DNA from: Takakia lepidozioides
Lineage: Eukaryota > Streptophyta > Takakiopsida > Takakiales > Takakiaceae
Reading direction: 5' to 3'
Length of the DNA: 64,000 nt
NCBI GenBank assembly: GCA_030704615.1
Contig: CM060732.1
Location: 71,839,053 to 71,903,052, forward strand
Shown here: one piece after another, positions 35,151-47,100 of the stretch
Layout of the letters: each line of letters opens with the position of its first letter
Numbering within the stretch: position 1 is the stretch's first letter
Position numbers and translations under genes: made by a program
Notes under the pieces: model-generated
The model's input: the letters and a program-made list of their open reading frames with translations, nothing else
The model's database searches: none
What the model was told of the DNA's origin: nothing

Positions 35151-36084
35151 AAGGATGCGAGGGAGTTTTCAACACTATGGCTGAACAAGATGTGGTGTCA
35201 TGGCACGCTATGCTTGCAAGGTATGCACAGGCAGACGTGGGTTGGTGGCTTTGGAAACCTATGATCAATTGATGGGGGAAGGGGTGAAGCCCAACCACAT
35301 CACGTTTTTTTGTGATTCCAATGCTTGTGCAAGCCTGACCGCCCTGGAAAAGGGTAAAGAGGTCCATGGTGACATTGTCAAAGCTAGGATTGTACCAGAT
35401 GTCATTCTGAACTCTACCCTGGTGGACATGTATGCCAAATGTGGGTACATTGAGGATGCAAAGCAAGGAACTTATGTGTACTCTGCGAAGGGGTGAAGCC
35501 CAACCACATCACCTTAGTTTGTGTTTGCAATGCGTGTGCAAGCTTGGGAGCCTGGAAAAGGGGAAGAGGTCCATGGTGACAACGTCAAAGCTGGAATTGT
35601 ACCCGATGTTATTTTGAACATTGCCCTGGTGGACATGTGTGCCAAATGTGGGAGCATCGAGGATGCAAAGGGTGTGTTCAACACTATGGCTGAATGAGAT
35701 GTGGTGTCGTGGAGTGCGATGCTTGCAGGGTATGCACAGCATGGGCGTGGGATGGAGGCTTTGGAGACCTATGAGCAAATGATGGGGGAAGGGGTGAAGC
35801 CCGACTACATCACGTCTATGTGTTTGCAAGCCTGGCAGCCCTGGAAATGAGCGAAGGGGTGCATGGTTGCATCGCAAAAGCAGGAGTTGGTGAGAAGAAT
35901 GATGAAGGTCAGAGGGGTTAGAAAGGAGCCAGGTCGCTGCTGCATTGATATTTGCAACCGGGTGCACACCTTCGCTGTAGATGACAGGTTGCATCCCAGA
36001 ATTAAGGAAATCCATATTGCTGAGCTAAGGAGATTCATGATGCAGAGAAGGAGGAAAAAGAATTATCTCTTTCCACCACAGTGA

Positions 36085-37282
36085 GAAGCTGGCCATTGGT
36101 TTTGGGCTGATCAGGTTTGTGTGCATTTGTAGTGCGTGTGCAAGCCTGGCAGGTGCATGGTTGCATTGCCAAAGCTGGAATTGTACCAGATGTGATTCTG
36201 AACAATACCCTCATGGACATGGATGCCAAATGTGGGAGCATTGAGGATGCGGAGGGAGTGATCATGCTTGCAAGATATGCCAGTAGGGGCGCAGGATAGA
36301 GGCCTTGGAGACCTATGAACAAATGATGGGGGGAAAGGTGAAGTGCAACCACATCACGTTTGTGTGCGTTGGCAATGCTTGTGCAAGCCTGACAGCCCTG
36401 GAAAAGGGAAAAGTGTGGGTCCAGATTCAGCAGCAGCGGCACAATTCATAAAATCGAGCACTGCTAATGAAGGCACCTTCTTCAAAACATTTCACCCTAT
36501 TTTCCCATCTTATCGAATCCGTCCTTAAATTTTCATGTTGATTTTCTGCAAGTTACTGGTTGAGTGAACCTTTGATAGTTTGCAATGCGTGTGCAAGTCT
36601 GGTAGCTCTGGAGAAGGGCCAAGAGGTCCATGGCGACATTGTCAGAGCTGTAATTGTACCCACATGTCATTCTGAACAATACCCTCGTGGACATGTATGA
36701 AGAGAACAGTATGGCTGAACGAGATGTGGTGTCGTGGAACTCGATGCTTGCAAGGTATGCACAGTAGGGGCACTGGATGGAGGCTTTGGCACCAGATGTT
36801 GTGCGTGGCACACTATGTAAACCCAGTCAGACCAGGGAGTAGTTGAGCAGCTCAGTCTCAACCCTTTCCTAGTGCCAACAAACTCTGATGTGGATTCACG
36901 CCAAGAAAGGTCTAGAGACTGGAAAGCAGGTGCACACTCACAAGCATCGCAGGGTATGCATAGCAGGGACGTGGGATGGTGGATTTGGAGACCTATGATC
37001 AAATTATGGGGGAAGGGGTGAAGCCCAACCACAACATGTTTTGTGGTGATTGCAATGCTTGTGCAAGCCTGGCAGTCCTGGAAAATGTCAAAAGAGGTCT
37101 ATGGTGATATTGTCAAAGCTGGAATTGTACCAGATGTCATTCTGAACTCTGCCCTGGTGGACATGTATGCCCAATGTGGGTGCATTGAGGATGCAAAGCA
37201 AGGAACTTATGTGTACTCTGTTTATGTACTGGGTGTGGCAGGGGGCTTTGGAGATTGTGAGTGGGTGATGCCTGGTAGGTGA
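36085..37282 (+). pseudogene. further PPR fragments
   Basis: Separate PPR unit pieces after the E-type end: 36117-36299 (AKAGIVPDVILNNTLMDM), about 36570-36800 (CNACASLVALEKGQEV-like), and 37020-37282 (DIVKAGIVPDVILNSALVDM, QCGCIEDAKQ). Each is interrupted. At about 36430-36560 lies a copy of the OSB-unit intron. These look like tandem debris of the same family, not a separate gene. Confidence 0.65.
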
Positions 37283-37774
37283 ACCTCATGTATATTCTGA
37301 TGCCTATGCCAGTCTTTGAGCACTGAAAAAGTGCAGATGGATCTGTATGTATTTGTAAGCCTATACGTTCTGATGTGAGGTTATCTGGTTTTATGACATG
37401 AACAAAACAATTGTGAGCAAGAAGTGAAGGGGGCCGATCTCCTATTGGAATTCCTCAATCAGCATAGCATAACTGGACCTGAATCAAACATCAATGGACT
37501 AGGCCTTTTGTCTTCACTAGGTGTTGCTGCTAAAAAAATAACCGATTGTGAGAGGGTCCCGAATCGAATGATGCTTCCAGGTACAGGTGAAGCAGAGGAA
37601 TATAACATACTGTTACATCGCACTTTGCACCTAACTTCCCAGCAAAGCGGTGTAGCATCAACCTCGGTCTGAGAGAGAAAGCCACAGTTCTATAGATTAG
37701 CGTGATTAATTTTAAAGTCGCACTCTTAGGGTTTAATTCTCCTAAAAAACCCACTGATATATACTTTCATCTAC

Positions 37775-37821
<47 letters not shown>

Positions 37822-38479
37822 CCATACATACAAATGTCAACCATGTCAACGTCGGAAATAGCCGACACAATAGACACTGTAACGGACCAACAAATCCAGG
37901 AAATACCCACCAAGAAATGACAAACGTGATATACGACAGTTTCATGTCCAATGACCATCATGCCTAAAGGTGGGGAACACATGGAAGCGTCTGCCCTACA
38001 ATACAAACTTCCACAGCACCTTGTGGAACGTCCCTTCGGACCGTGAAGAAATAACAATCTTCATAGGTATTGCATAATTCCCCTACCTTGGCAAAACCGG
38101 GAATTACAGATTCGTGACTTTCGCCGAAGAACTAAAAGACGCAAAATTCAATATGATAGAAGACAACCATTTCTTGTTCGAGATGCAATACAATACAAAA
38201 GGTTCGATAATTGAAGGAGGAGAGGCGAGGACATGACGTGGATGGGTGGTACAACATGAGCTTCACGAAAAAAACTCCTAAAAAACTAACGCAAACAACT
38301 CTGGCTCAACGTCCGGTAAAAAAACAAAAAACAAACAAAAAAACAAAAAAACGACGAGATGTACAATCCAATAGAAGTCCTTAACGAAGGCCCTCGAGGA
38401 GGGGGAAAAATTAACCCCCTTTCAGATAAGCCATTAGGCACACAGGTGGAAACGTCACCACCAGACCAACCGGTCCGAA
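37283..38479. other. intergenic, no gene recognised
   Basis: Holds a CT microsatellite (37782-37818) and an A-rich patch near 38320-38350. A frame at 37424-37672 starts KGADLLLEFLNQHSITG but matches nothing I know. Confidence 0.4.
37782..37818. repeat. (CT)n microsatellite
   Basis: About 18 uninterrupted CT dinucleotides. Confidence 0.95.
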
Positions 38480-38570
38480 CGATCCACACCCCAGGTAGGG
38501 CAGCAGTTTTGCACCCCGAATCACCAGGGCAACACACTGTGCACTTACTAGCTGAGCTACCAGATGTGCA
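38480..38570 (-). mobile_element. possible tRNA-derived SINE head
   Basis: On the minus strand GGTAGCTCAGCTAGTAAG (about 38561-38544) is a good Pol III A box. About 35 nt further a degraded B box (GGTGATTCGGGGT) follows. This spacing is typical of tRNA-like SINEs, but the tail and target duplication were not found. Confidence 0.35.
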
Positions 38571-39833
38571 ATCATTTGAAAGTCTACAAAAGTTTGAGAT
38601 GTTGCTCTTTTAATAATAATATACGGGCTTCGCGTTGCTCCGCACTACTAGCGACGACTTCTGAGAAGGACTTCCGGACGGATGGGCCATACTCGAGGAT
38701 CATGAGAGAGAGTACGGATCATGCAGCCTGCCAAATGTCGGTCACGCAGTTCCGATTGGTGGGGGAGGGGGGGGGGGATTGGGGGGTTTTCCATGGGTCG
38801 TCTTGGTACAACAAGTAGATTTGGACTATGATAAATCAGTATTTTTTATTATCCGTTGTGAGCATGCATTGGGACAAAAATATCGACTTCTTGAGAGGAG
38901 AAGGAGGATGGTCTTTATAAAATATGGTGGCCCTTACATGGAACGTTTAGATGTGTCTAATTTAAGCTCTACCAAGCTATGCTTTTGCTCCAGTTGTCGT
39001 CATTCGACTCTGTCTCCTCTCATGCTTTGGCCAACAGTTTTGACCCGTTTAGTTTGGAATGAAAGCCCGTGTTTCTTATGACAAAAATTCATCCAATATC
39101 GATTTTTACACTTGACTGCAACAAGATCCCCTGAGTGTACGGATTCTCCATCCATTTTTTGGCCATGAATTGTGAGTAGTCGTTCCCAGGTTTCCTTTAT
39201 GATAAATAAATAAATAAATAATGATTCTATGTGATTCTCTACACTTCTATACCTAAGAAGTGTATAGAAAACTTAACCCTTAAGCAGCCCGTGCTTATGT
39301 TTTTACTTTTTCAAAAACTCCAACCCCTACATTGGAAAGTTATTATAAATATGTCAGAAGTAAAAATATCAAAAATTTAATCAGACATTCTGTTCCTACT
39401 TACTTACTTGGCCGTTCTAATTTTCAGGTCAAGATGACGAGGAATGGTTGCGCTCCCCTTCAAATTATAGTTACTCGTTTTGATGCATGCGCGTAACTCC
39501 CAAATTGGTCCATTAGTGGATTCGGAGCTACTCATCGGGGCATAATGGTTCCCTGCCGGTGACCCTCGCACCCCGAGCCCCTTTGTAACCCCCTATGGTT
39601 AAGGCAGATGAGCTCTCCACACTTGATCGCTTTCCGGCTTGCTCACTTAGTGTTGTTGATCGTTTAAAGGGCTTGCATTGTTTTCGGCTTACTACCCTCT
39701 ATGGATACTTCTGTGATTGTGGGCGGGGGTCTCACAAGCAGCCTAGGTCCTTTTTTATGCACCACCACAGCCCACCCACTATGCTAAATCCCTTGTGCGT
39801 TCCTCCCACTCGCTCTATGCCTCACCACCCCGT
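38571..39833. other. unrecognised sequence left of the CACTA-like element
   Basis: Frames at 38779-39081 and 39595-39900 carry no domain I recognise. A TAAA microsatellite is at 39203-39221. A short inverted pair (ACACTTCTATAC / GTATAGAA) near 39240-39268 could form a small hairpin. Confidence 0.35.
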
Positions 39834-40092
39834 GACTAGAAAGAATGCGCAAAATAACCACTTTGTTAACCACTCACTTTTAGTGATAAACAATGTCTAA
39901 CCCTCCAGCCCTAGAGTGATAAAGAACCAGTGGATTTGAATACGTTAGTGGTAAAAGACATGACATATCACTAGTGATTAAAGTCAGTGGTTATGGCCAC
40001 TTTACGCCAAGTAATAGAAAAGGCCCTGGAGTTGAATGCGCCATGGGCGTGTGTGCTTACGTGGCCCGCTCCTCACCCCCCGTGTTAGCAAC

Positions 40093-40894
40093 CAGTGTTG
40101 TACCAATACTAAAATTTGGGCATACCAGACTAGTATTGGTATTGAATTATGGACTATATTTGAGATATGGCAAGTCCTGGTATTACATTAATTGAAAAAA
40201 AATAGATATTGGACTGGTATAAATAAATAGAAGTGAGTAGTTTTGTTTGATCTGGTATAAATATATAGTAGTTGTTTGGTGATACCAGTGATACATATAT
40301 CCGGGTCTGGTATTAGATGATCAATTGCAGACCTTAAAATAATAAGCGCAACTTTGTTGTAACAAAATTCCTGATAGATATTTTAAATCAAAAGAAGTAT
40401 TTTCTTGAAGTCACCATAAATACCATTGGTAAGTGCCTCTAGAACCATTGATGGTTGCAGAATTTGATTCAATTTTAGATGGAATCAATCCCATTAGTAC
40501 AGCGCGCTAAGAGGTCTATCTCCCAAGTCATCAAAATATCCAGCCTCTTAACTTTTATCTTCATGATCCTTGACCAAATCAGCCTCTGAAGTAAAATTTA
40601 CATCCACTACACTAGACATTGAAGAAGCCCCCCCCCCCCCCCCCATGCTATACATCAAATACTCCAGGGACTTCGTCACACCGAGGGGGGAGTACTGGTA
40701 TTACAAGGGTATGACATTAATGAATACCATACTGGTATGGTAGAATCCAGGGTATTAATTTGGGACTTATTGGGGGCAACTTGTGCATAGCCGGGGTATT
40801 TCTCTTGGTTGATATCAGGCTTGGTGGGTCCTTGATACCATTGCATATACATGTGCACATACCAGGGAATACCCTATATACCGGTACAACACTG
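40093..40894. mobile_element. nested hAT-like element, non-autonomous
   Basis: Terminal inverted repeats CAGTGTTGTACC (40093) and GGTACAACACTG (ending 40894). They are flanked by ttagcaac on the left and gtagcaac on the right, an 8-bp target duplication with one mismatch. Length 802 bp with no transposase; contains a poly-C tract at about 40629-40643. It sits inside the left arm of the CACTA-like element and so inserted later. Confidence 0.8.
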
Positions 40895-41097
40895 GTAGCA
40901 ACGCCGCTGCCCGCGGTTGCCGCGATCGGGCCTCATTCCTCCCCGCCCAGCCCCCCTACCTTCACGCACGAAATACATGAAGCGGTTATACATGAACTGT
41001 ACCACCATGACGCTGCATGCATCCAGATCATGAAGGTTGTGGGCTGGATGGACTTACATTGAAGCTTGCTTCTTCGTTTTCATGATGTTACAAGTTT

Positions 41098-41271
41098 AGT
41101 ATGGGGTGTTATTATCAAGCATATGCGGTTGTCCATGTATGTGAAACATTATTGAAATGGAGGATTCTCTTCCTAGTACACTTTAGTATGGGGTGTTGTT
41201 ATCAGGCACATGCGGTTGTCCATGTATATGGACATTATTGAAATGGAGGATTCTCTCCTTAGTACACTTTG
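41098..41271. repeat. 87-bp tandem duplication
   Basis: Two copies starting 41098 and 41185 of a unit beginning AGTATGGGGTGTT and containing GCGGTTGTCCATGTAT and GAAATGGAGGATTCTCT. About 93% alike; no coding frame. Confidence 0.85.
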
Positions 41272-42179
41272 GTTCAAAACAAGTTGCGTTTGCGGTTATT
41301 ACGGGGGATGCTTCCGCGTGAGCATGTGAGCGCAGCCAGGCTTCAGCAGTTCTTGCCACATTGGCTCACGGGTCTGACGCCACGTCAGCAGACCTCGCCA
41401 GCGTGGTTGATGCCACGCCACGTCACGTCAAGCCACGTCACGGACCTATAACCGTGGACCGAACAGGCAAAAGGGGGCCTATAGCCACGGACTTGCGCAT
41501 TCGGCACATAGGGAACCATATGTGGGCGACGAGGCGAAGTGCAGAAGAGAGTTTATACTGAAAGTTGTTGGATGATTGTGTTTGCAGAGATGGATGAATG
41601 TGGATGAAAAGTTGGTGAAATATCATGGATGAATGTTGAACAAGGATGTCATTATAACATTTATCTGAACCAAGCACAATGATCAATGTCGTTAGCACAA
41701 AAATTGGAGAAAATCCATCATGAAGCACATGATAAGATTTAATCAATGTCTGCCATTTGGGGAAATGTAGACTGATGAAAGCAACGTAGAATAAGACAAC
41801 ACAGCAGATGTGAGACAGATCTTTGATTCTTTGATTTTCTCCCACTGGTTACTGCAACATTCCACTATGCAACACACTCCACTTTCGTTTTCCTCTTCGA
41901 TGTCGACACATTGTGAGTCATTTCAGCACCATACTTCCTACAACGCACCACATCACCACCCTAAACTTGCAGTCGACTGAAAATGTGACCTAGTCGCTTT
42001 GCCAGGTACAATCTGCTCATCTCTGTCAATGCATACAAGCCATGAATTGTGCATTGACAACCAACAAGCAGACAATCATGATTAACAATTGAGAATAAGC
42101 AAAATGTCATACCATCCTACAACTATATTACCACGAACCCCCTTTCCAATGCAACCACGGTATTATAAAGTTGCGTAGG

Positions 42180-44100
42180 GACACAAAATGTGTCACACTC
42201 GCGGCTCGCCACGTCACCATAATAAAAGATCTTGTAGTTAACTTGGTAAGTATGGCCAGACAGAAAACTTGAAGTAATTCCCAGATTGTGAGAGCTCTTA
42301 TGTTGCTTCAGATGATGGGTTGAAAGTGTGCGTAGGAAGTCACCATATTTTCCAAGCGATTTTTCGACCTCCTTCTACGGGAGACCTCCATTCCTTCTTT
42401 GTCCAGGTTCATCTGTGTCTTTCACTATATCCAGATCATAGAATTTGGATCATTGAAACCTTCTCCCTTCCGGTCCATTGACCATTCAAGTATTTCAAGA
42501 TGAACCTCGAGTAGGACTTGGCTAGTACGACACGCAACTGATACCCAAGTGATCCATAACATTCATGACACTGATACCCACGTGATTAGCTACTTTCATT
42601 GCAGGACATCTCTGGTTGCCTCCATATTCTTACAAAGTGATACACGAGACTTTAGTTAACACACTTGTGATGTTATCTAACATCTTGGGTATCACTTTGT
42701 AACTATGGCCATGCACATGCATGATTTTCTCTGCTTTGAATGCTATATCCTTGCTTCAAATGATGATGGGTTGAAAGTGTTTGCTGGCAGACTAGGATTG
42801 ACGGGAGATCTCCCGGCTTTACTATGTCGGGAGACCTCCTGTTGTTGCTTTCCCGGAAGATATCCCGCATCTCTGTTACGGGAGGTCTCCCGTGCTCATC
42901 ATGACCATTCTTTAAGATGACCAGTCTGACACAAAACACTATTAATAACCCAGGTGATTAACCACAATGATTAAGGGGATTTCAAGAGTGCATGATCAAA
43001 CTTACCATGTAAACCACAAGACTTTGTGTATCATTGGCAATGTTATATAAGATATTGTGGTTTACTTGATAAGAATGGCAAGCCAGAATCTTGGAGTAAT
43101 TCACAGATTGATTCATTGATGATGGGTCAAATGTGAGTGCTGGCAGAATTTCATTGACGGGAGATATTCCGTTCTTCCATTGACGGGAGACCTCCCGTCC
43201 TCCCTTTCACTATACTTATTTGAGTCTTGTCCGGCGAGGAACTACCCAGATGATTAGCCAGATTCATTCTGAGTGCATGCGCATTCCTACAATGTGATAC
43301 ACAAGACTTTATTTAACACAATTGGGATGTTATCTAAGATCTTGTGGATCAATTTGTGGGCATGGACATTCTAAGTCTCTGAAAATGAGTCCTATGTTAT
43401 TGCTTAAAATGATGGGTTTAATGTGTGAGATGGAAGTATATACGTACATACGTGAGATGGAATAGTTTACAAGGATGTTGTTCCGAATTATATTGATTTT
43501 TTGTTTACGTCCTATGACGGGACACCTCCCTTCCTACATTGCCAATTCCCAAGTGATTAGTAGCAGGCAGGACACTACTGATACCCATGTGATTAGTAAC
43601 ATTCATTATGGGACATTTTGGGGTGCAGCCGAATAGTTACAGAGGGTCACACAAGTCTTTATGTTACACACTGGCGATGTAATCTAAAATCTTATGTGGC
43701 CTTCATGTAATTCTTGGCATGCACAAGCCTGAATAGTTTTTGCTTACGATGATGGGCGGAAAATGTGAGTTGGCAGAAGTCCATTGAATATCCTATGTGA
43801 TTAGTAACAACCCAAGTGATTAGTAACATTCATTACGGGACATTTCGAGGTGCAGCCAAATAGTTACAAAGGGTCACACAAGTCGTTATATTACACATTC
43901 GCGATGTAATCTAAAATCTTGTGTGGCCTTCATGTAATTCTGGCCATGCACAAGCCTGAAATGTGTTTGCTCGGTTAATGCATGAAATTATGATGGGTTG
44001 AAAGTGTGAGATGTCGGAAGTTCTGATTTATTCTGATTAAATTACATCGTTCGACGGGTGATCTCCCGTCGTCCTTCAACGGGAGGCCTCCCGTCCTCCT
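42180..44100. repeat. degenerate long-unit tandem array
   Basis: About six diverged units of roughly 230-380 bp. Each holds in order: a GTGATTAGTAACATTCATT-like start, ACACAAGACTTT, GATGTTATCTAAGATCTTGT, a TGGCCATGCACAAGCCTGAA-like stretch, ATGATGGGTTGAAAGTGTGAG, then one or more copies of the palindrome described separately. Unit starts are near 42220, 42575, 42955, 43252, 43580 and 43815. The last two are the most similar. Confidence 0.7.
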
Positions 44101-47100
44101 TTGACCATTAACATCTTTCTGTTGGGACTGTCCAGTTACTGAAAGTTACTAACCGGTTAATTTTTGATCCATCAAGAATCGAACTTAGGGTGTTGGAAGT
44201 AACACACCCTGGTCGTATGGTCTCAGCAAGAGCCTCTGCTGAGAAATCCTTCAACCTTATCAGACTGCTTTGTTCAAAGATTTCCGCCGAACAGGCGCAA
44301 TCCTCCTCGGAGTCTGAGGGCAGGGGCGAGGGATCTGCTCAGGGCGAGGGTATTTGTGGAGTCTTCACCAGTTACACACGCTCGTTTTGAAAGAAGTCAA
44401 GGTCGCCAGGAGAGGTCACAAATGTCCCGCGACACCAACTCTTGAAAGGATTTACTAACGCCACCGGATACAGCTAGAAATAGACCTGTGCACTTGGAGG
44501 AAGATGAAGATGACAGTGAGACTGAATCCAACGGCGTGCAACAGAGCCCAATATTTCAGAACCCATTTATCCAGCATTCGACTGGAGTGCATGTACGCGA
44601 CGTGGAGTCATCAAATATTTCGCCAGACGGGCAAGCCATAGGTCGGCGGACGACGGGCGGTACGCTTCAGTTCTCCCCAGAACCAATATCCTCAAGGCCC
44701 CCGAATATCTCAACTCGCCAGTTGTATAATCTTCAGATCGATGCAGAGTGCGAGTCAACGCGGGCATGCACAGGGAGATTATCAATATTGATGAGGACGG
44801 AGTGGTCAACAAGGTTGAGTCAGCATTTCATTCTGGAGGGCCAACGAATGCCTCCATTGACTTTACTTCCCAAGTCCAATATACAGGTGGGGATAGGCTT
44901 CTTGCGATGTCGGACTTTTCTGAGATGACACCCAGTCGAGTCGACTTCGTTCTTTCCGCAGACCTTATCACGGGAGGTCTCCCGTTCTCCAGGGCTTGGC
45001 GGCCGGCACTTGCAACCATGCTTGTCATCATCTCCTGGTGGAACACCGGTCCCCACAGTCACTCAAGGGTGGGCACGGGAGGTCTCCCGTCCTCTTCTTT
45101 TGGGAATACCTCAGCATCAGGGCAGTTGAACGTTAATGAGGATCGGGTTGAAGACTCTGGAGAGAATGATATCACCGCTGTTGCAGAAGCACTAGCAAGA
45201 AATCCTCCGGAGGCTTTTGAGAGAACCCCAGTTAGAGAGAAAGGTTTGTACCTATTGATCACCTTGCTCTCCTTACAATTGAATTTAGGTTGTTTTTGTT
45301 CCTTATCCTCATGTATTTGTTTCAAATCAATTGTAGGAGCGCATGGCGCAGCGTCGAAGAATCTTGTGGAGGTGTGCTATCTCATTACACTTTCTCACTT
45401 TTACACCGATTGACATCGTCTTGCTGCCTCTAACGAGACGTCGTTCTGTTTCAGCGGCGAAGAAGAGACGTTGGAAGCAGAACCCGAGGAAGTATCCGGA
45501 GATAATCACTCGACAGACAAAGCGATGAGGCAGCAATAGAGAATTCCACCGAGGTGTGTACTACCATTCCACTTAGTCATTCCAGTTTGTGTTTGCACCT
45601 GGAAGTCAATTGTATATCATTCAGTTGAGACCTAACCGTCGAATCTTGACAGATGGGTCATGACCATTGTTGAGCGAGCGCGGCAGCAAATCTCTTGCGC
45701 TGGAAGACACGAGTGACGGCCTCCTCTGGAGGTCAAAGAACGTTAATCATTCTGAGTGTTGTTGGTTTATTGTGCTATAAACCCAAGCCTGTTGGATCAC
45801 AGAGGTTCCTTGAACATTTCCCTCGTGCCAAAATTCCCTACGATTGGGACAACGTCGTTCCTCGTCCGGGGTCTTCTGGAATTTCTTGAACTTGCATTCA
45901 ACCATTACCATGTGGGTATATGGTCCTGTGGAGTTCAGCATATGGTTGAGGCTCTTCTTACATATCTTCTCCCGAAGGATATGGTCAGGAAATTTTGCTT
46001 TATCTGGTGTCGGGATACTTGCACCAAGCTTCCTGCCTACATTGCCTCAACACAGCCGTTCTACATGCATTAAAGACATTGTTGGTCTTTGGGAACACTT
46101 CGGGAGAAGTTGTAAGCCCTACGGCCTAAAAGGCCAAATGCTTTTGATTGATGATGAGCCCACCAAAGCCCCGAGGAACCCTTTGAACACTGGTTTTTAC
46201 ACGAGATTCTTTGATGGCACTCTAACGCCGATCATCAAGGAGGGACGAGATTCTTTTGTTGAGGATCTTGTTGCAAATGTTCACATGCCTATCGATAGCT
46301 CTCACCCTCATTGGATTCGGCTAGCAAGATATGCAAATCCCCTAGGGATTACTGACCCTTGTGTGTTTTTAGGTATGTTCCCACCTCTTTGCTTTCAACT
46401 TCTTCTTTTTACGTCAACCGATGTGTTTTGGAGTAGTAGGTTAAGAGGTTAGAATGGGTCAGTAAGCACGGGAAGTCTCCCGTCCTTGCTGCGTACCATG
46501 AATCTGGAAAGTAATACTGATTTGTCTCATGGATTGGTTTATTTGTTCCAGTCAAGGCCAAGCGTCGTATGAAGTCAACATCCGACAAGAAGAAGGATAA
46601 ACATACCACACCAACAGGCCGGGAGGGTCTCTGGAGGTATATGAGTATTTCTGAGGAGAAGATCTGCTGGCGAGCACAACGCCCTCAAACAGATGCAGAG
46701 CAACGGAATGTCCATCTGGGGAGATCTGGGATGAGAGTAGAATCCGCTACTCGTTCTTACTAGTCGGGTGACAGTCTTCCACCAGTTGGGATATTGTAAA
46801 TAATGTACATTGACAATGACGCTATTCTCTAAGCGCAAATTATGAATCCAAATGGTTCATTGTTTTTTATTCATTTCATGTCCAGAGCGATGGATACCAT
46901 GGTTGTGCTCTGTGTTCTCTTTGTACTCTTTGTTCGGTTTTGGAATTCATTACTCATGTTGATATGAAAGGTATCACCACGGGAGATCTCCCTTACCTGA
47001 CTATGTGCATGTTGTGGTTTCGTCATCACACCCGTTAGACTCTTTTAGACTAGAGAGCGTGAGTAAGGACGGGAGACCTCCCGTCCTCTTTGCCTTTCTA

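Larger units (their letters stand above)
32141..36084 (+). pseudogene. OSB/PDF-motif plus PPR pseudogene, inverted copy
   Basis: Plus-strand paralogue of the minus-strand copies. PDF first halves at 32141-32216 (WNEHFSDASQLWDNGDKK) and 32515-32590 (WKEYFSDHSQWWDNRGKK). Then one open frame (33214-33693) runs RGPDFKHKITYDSLW, KKPAWVDGQLKAAAAAAQLI and continues into PPR sequence (LCLLHKC-type A helices, NVFLLSTLVNMYVKCG). 33663-34103 holds two good PLS units ([61 protein letters not shown]). Later units (34100-35800) are truncated and repeated. 35863-36084 (MKVRGVRKEPGRCCIDICNR, VHTFAVDDRLHPRIKEIH) is an E-type C-terminal motif of PLS-class PPR proteins. Stops and frameshifts between units make it a pseudogene as assembled. 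Confidence 0.8.

Noticed and set aside
40629-40643. Poly-C tract as a functional structure
   Set aside because: Probably simple sequence inside the nested hAT-like element; no partner strand or motif supports a role.
42180-44100. CRISPR-like appearance of regularly spaced palindromes
   Set aside because: Eukaryotic nuclear context, diverged units with no unique spacers, and no cas genes; better described as a transposon-associated repeat.
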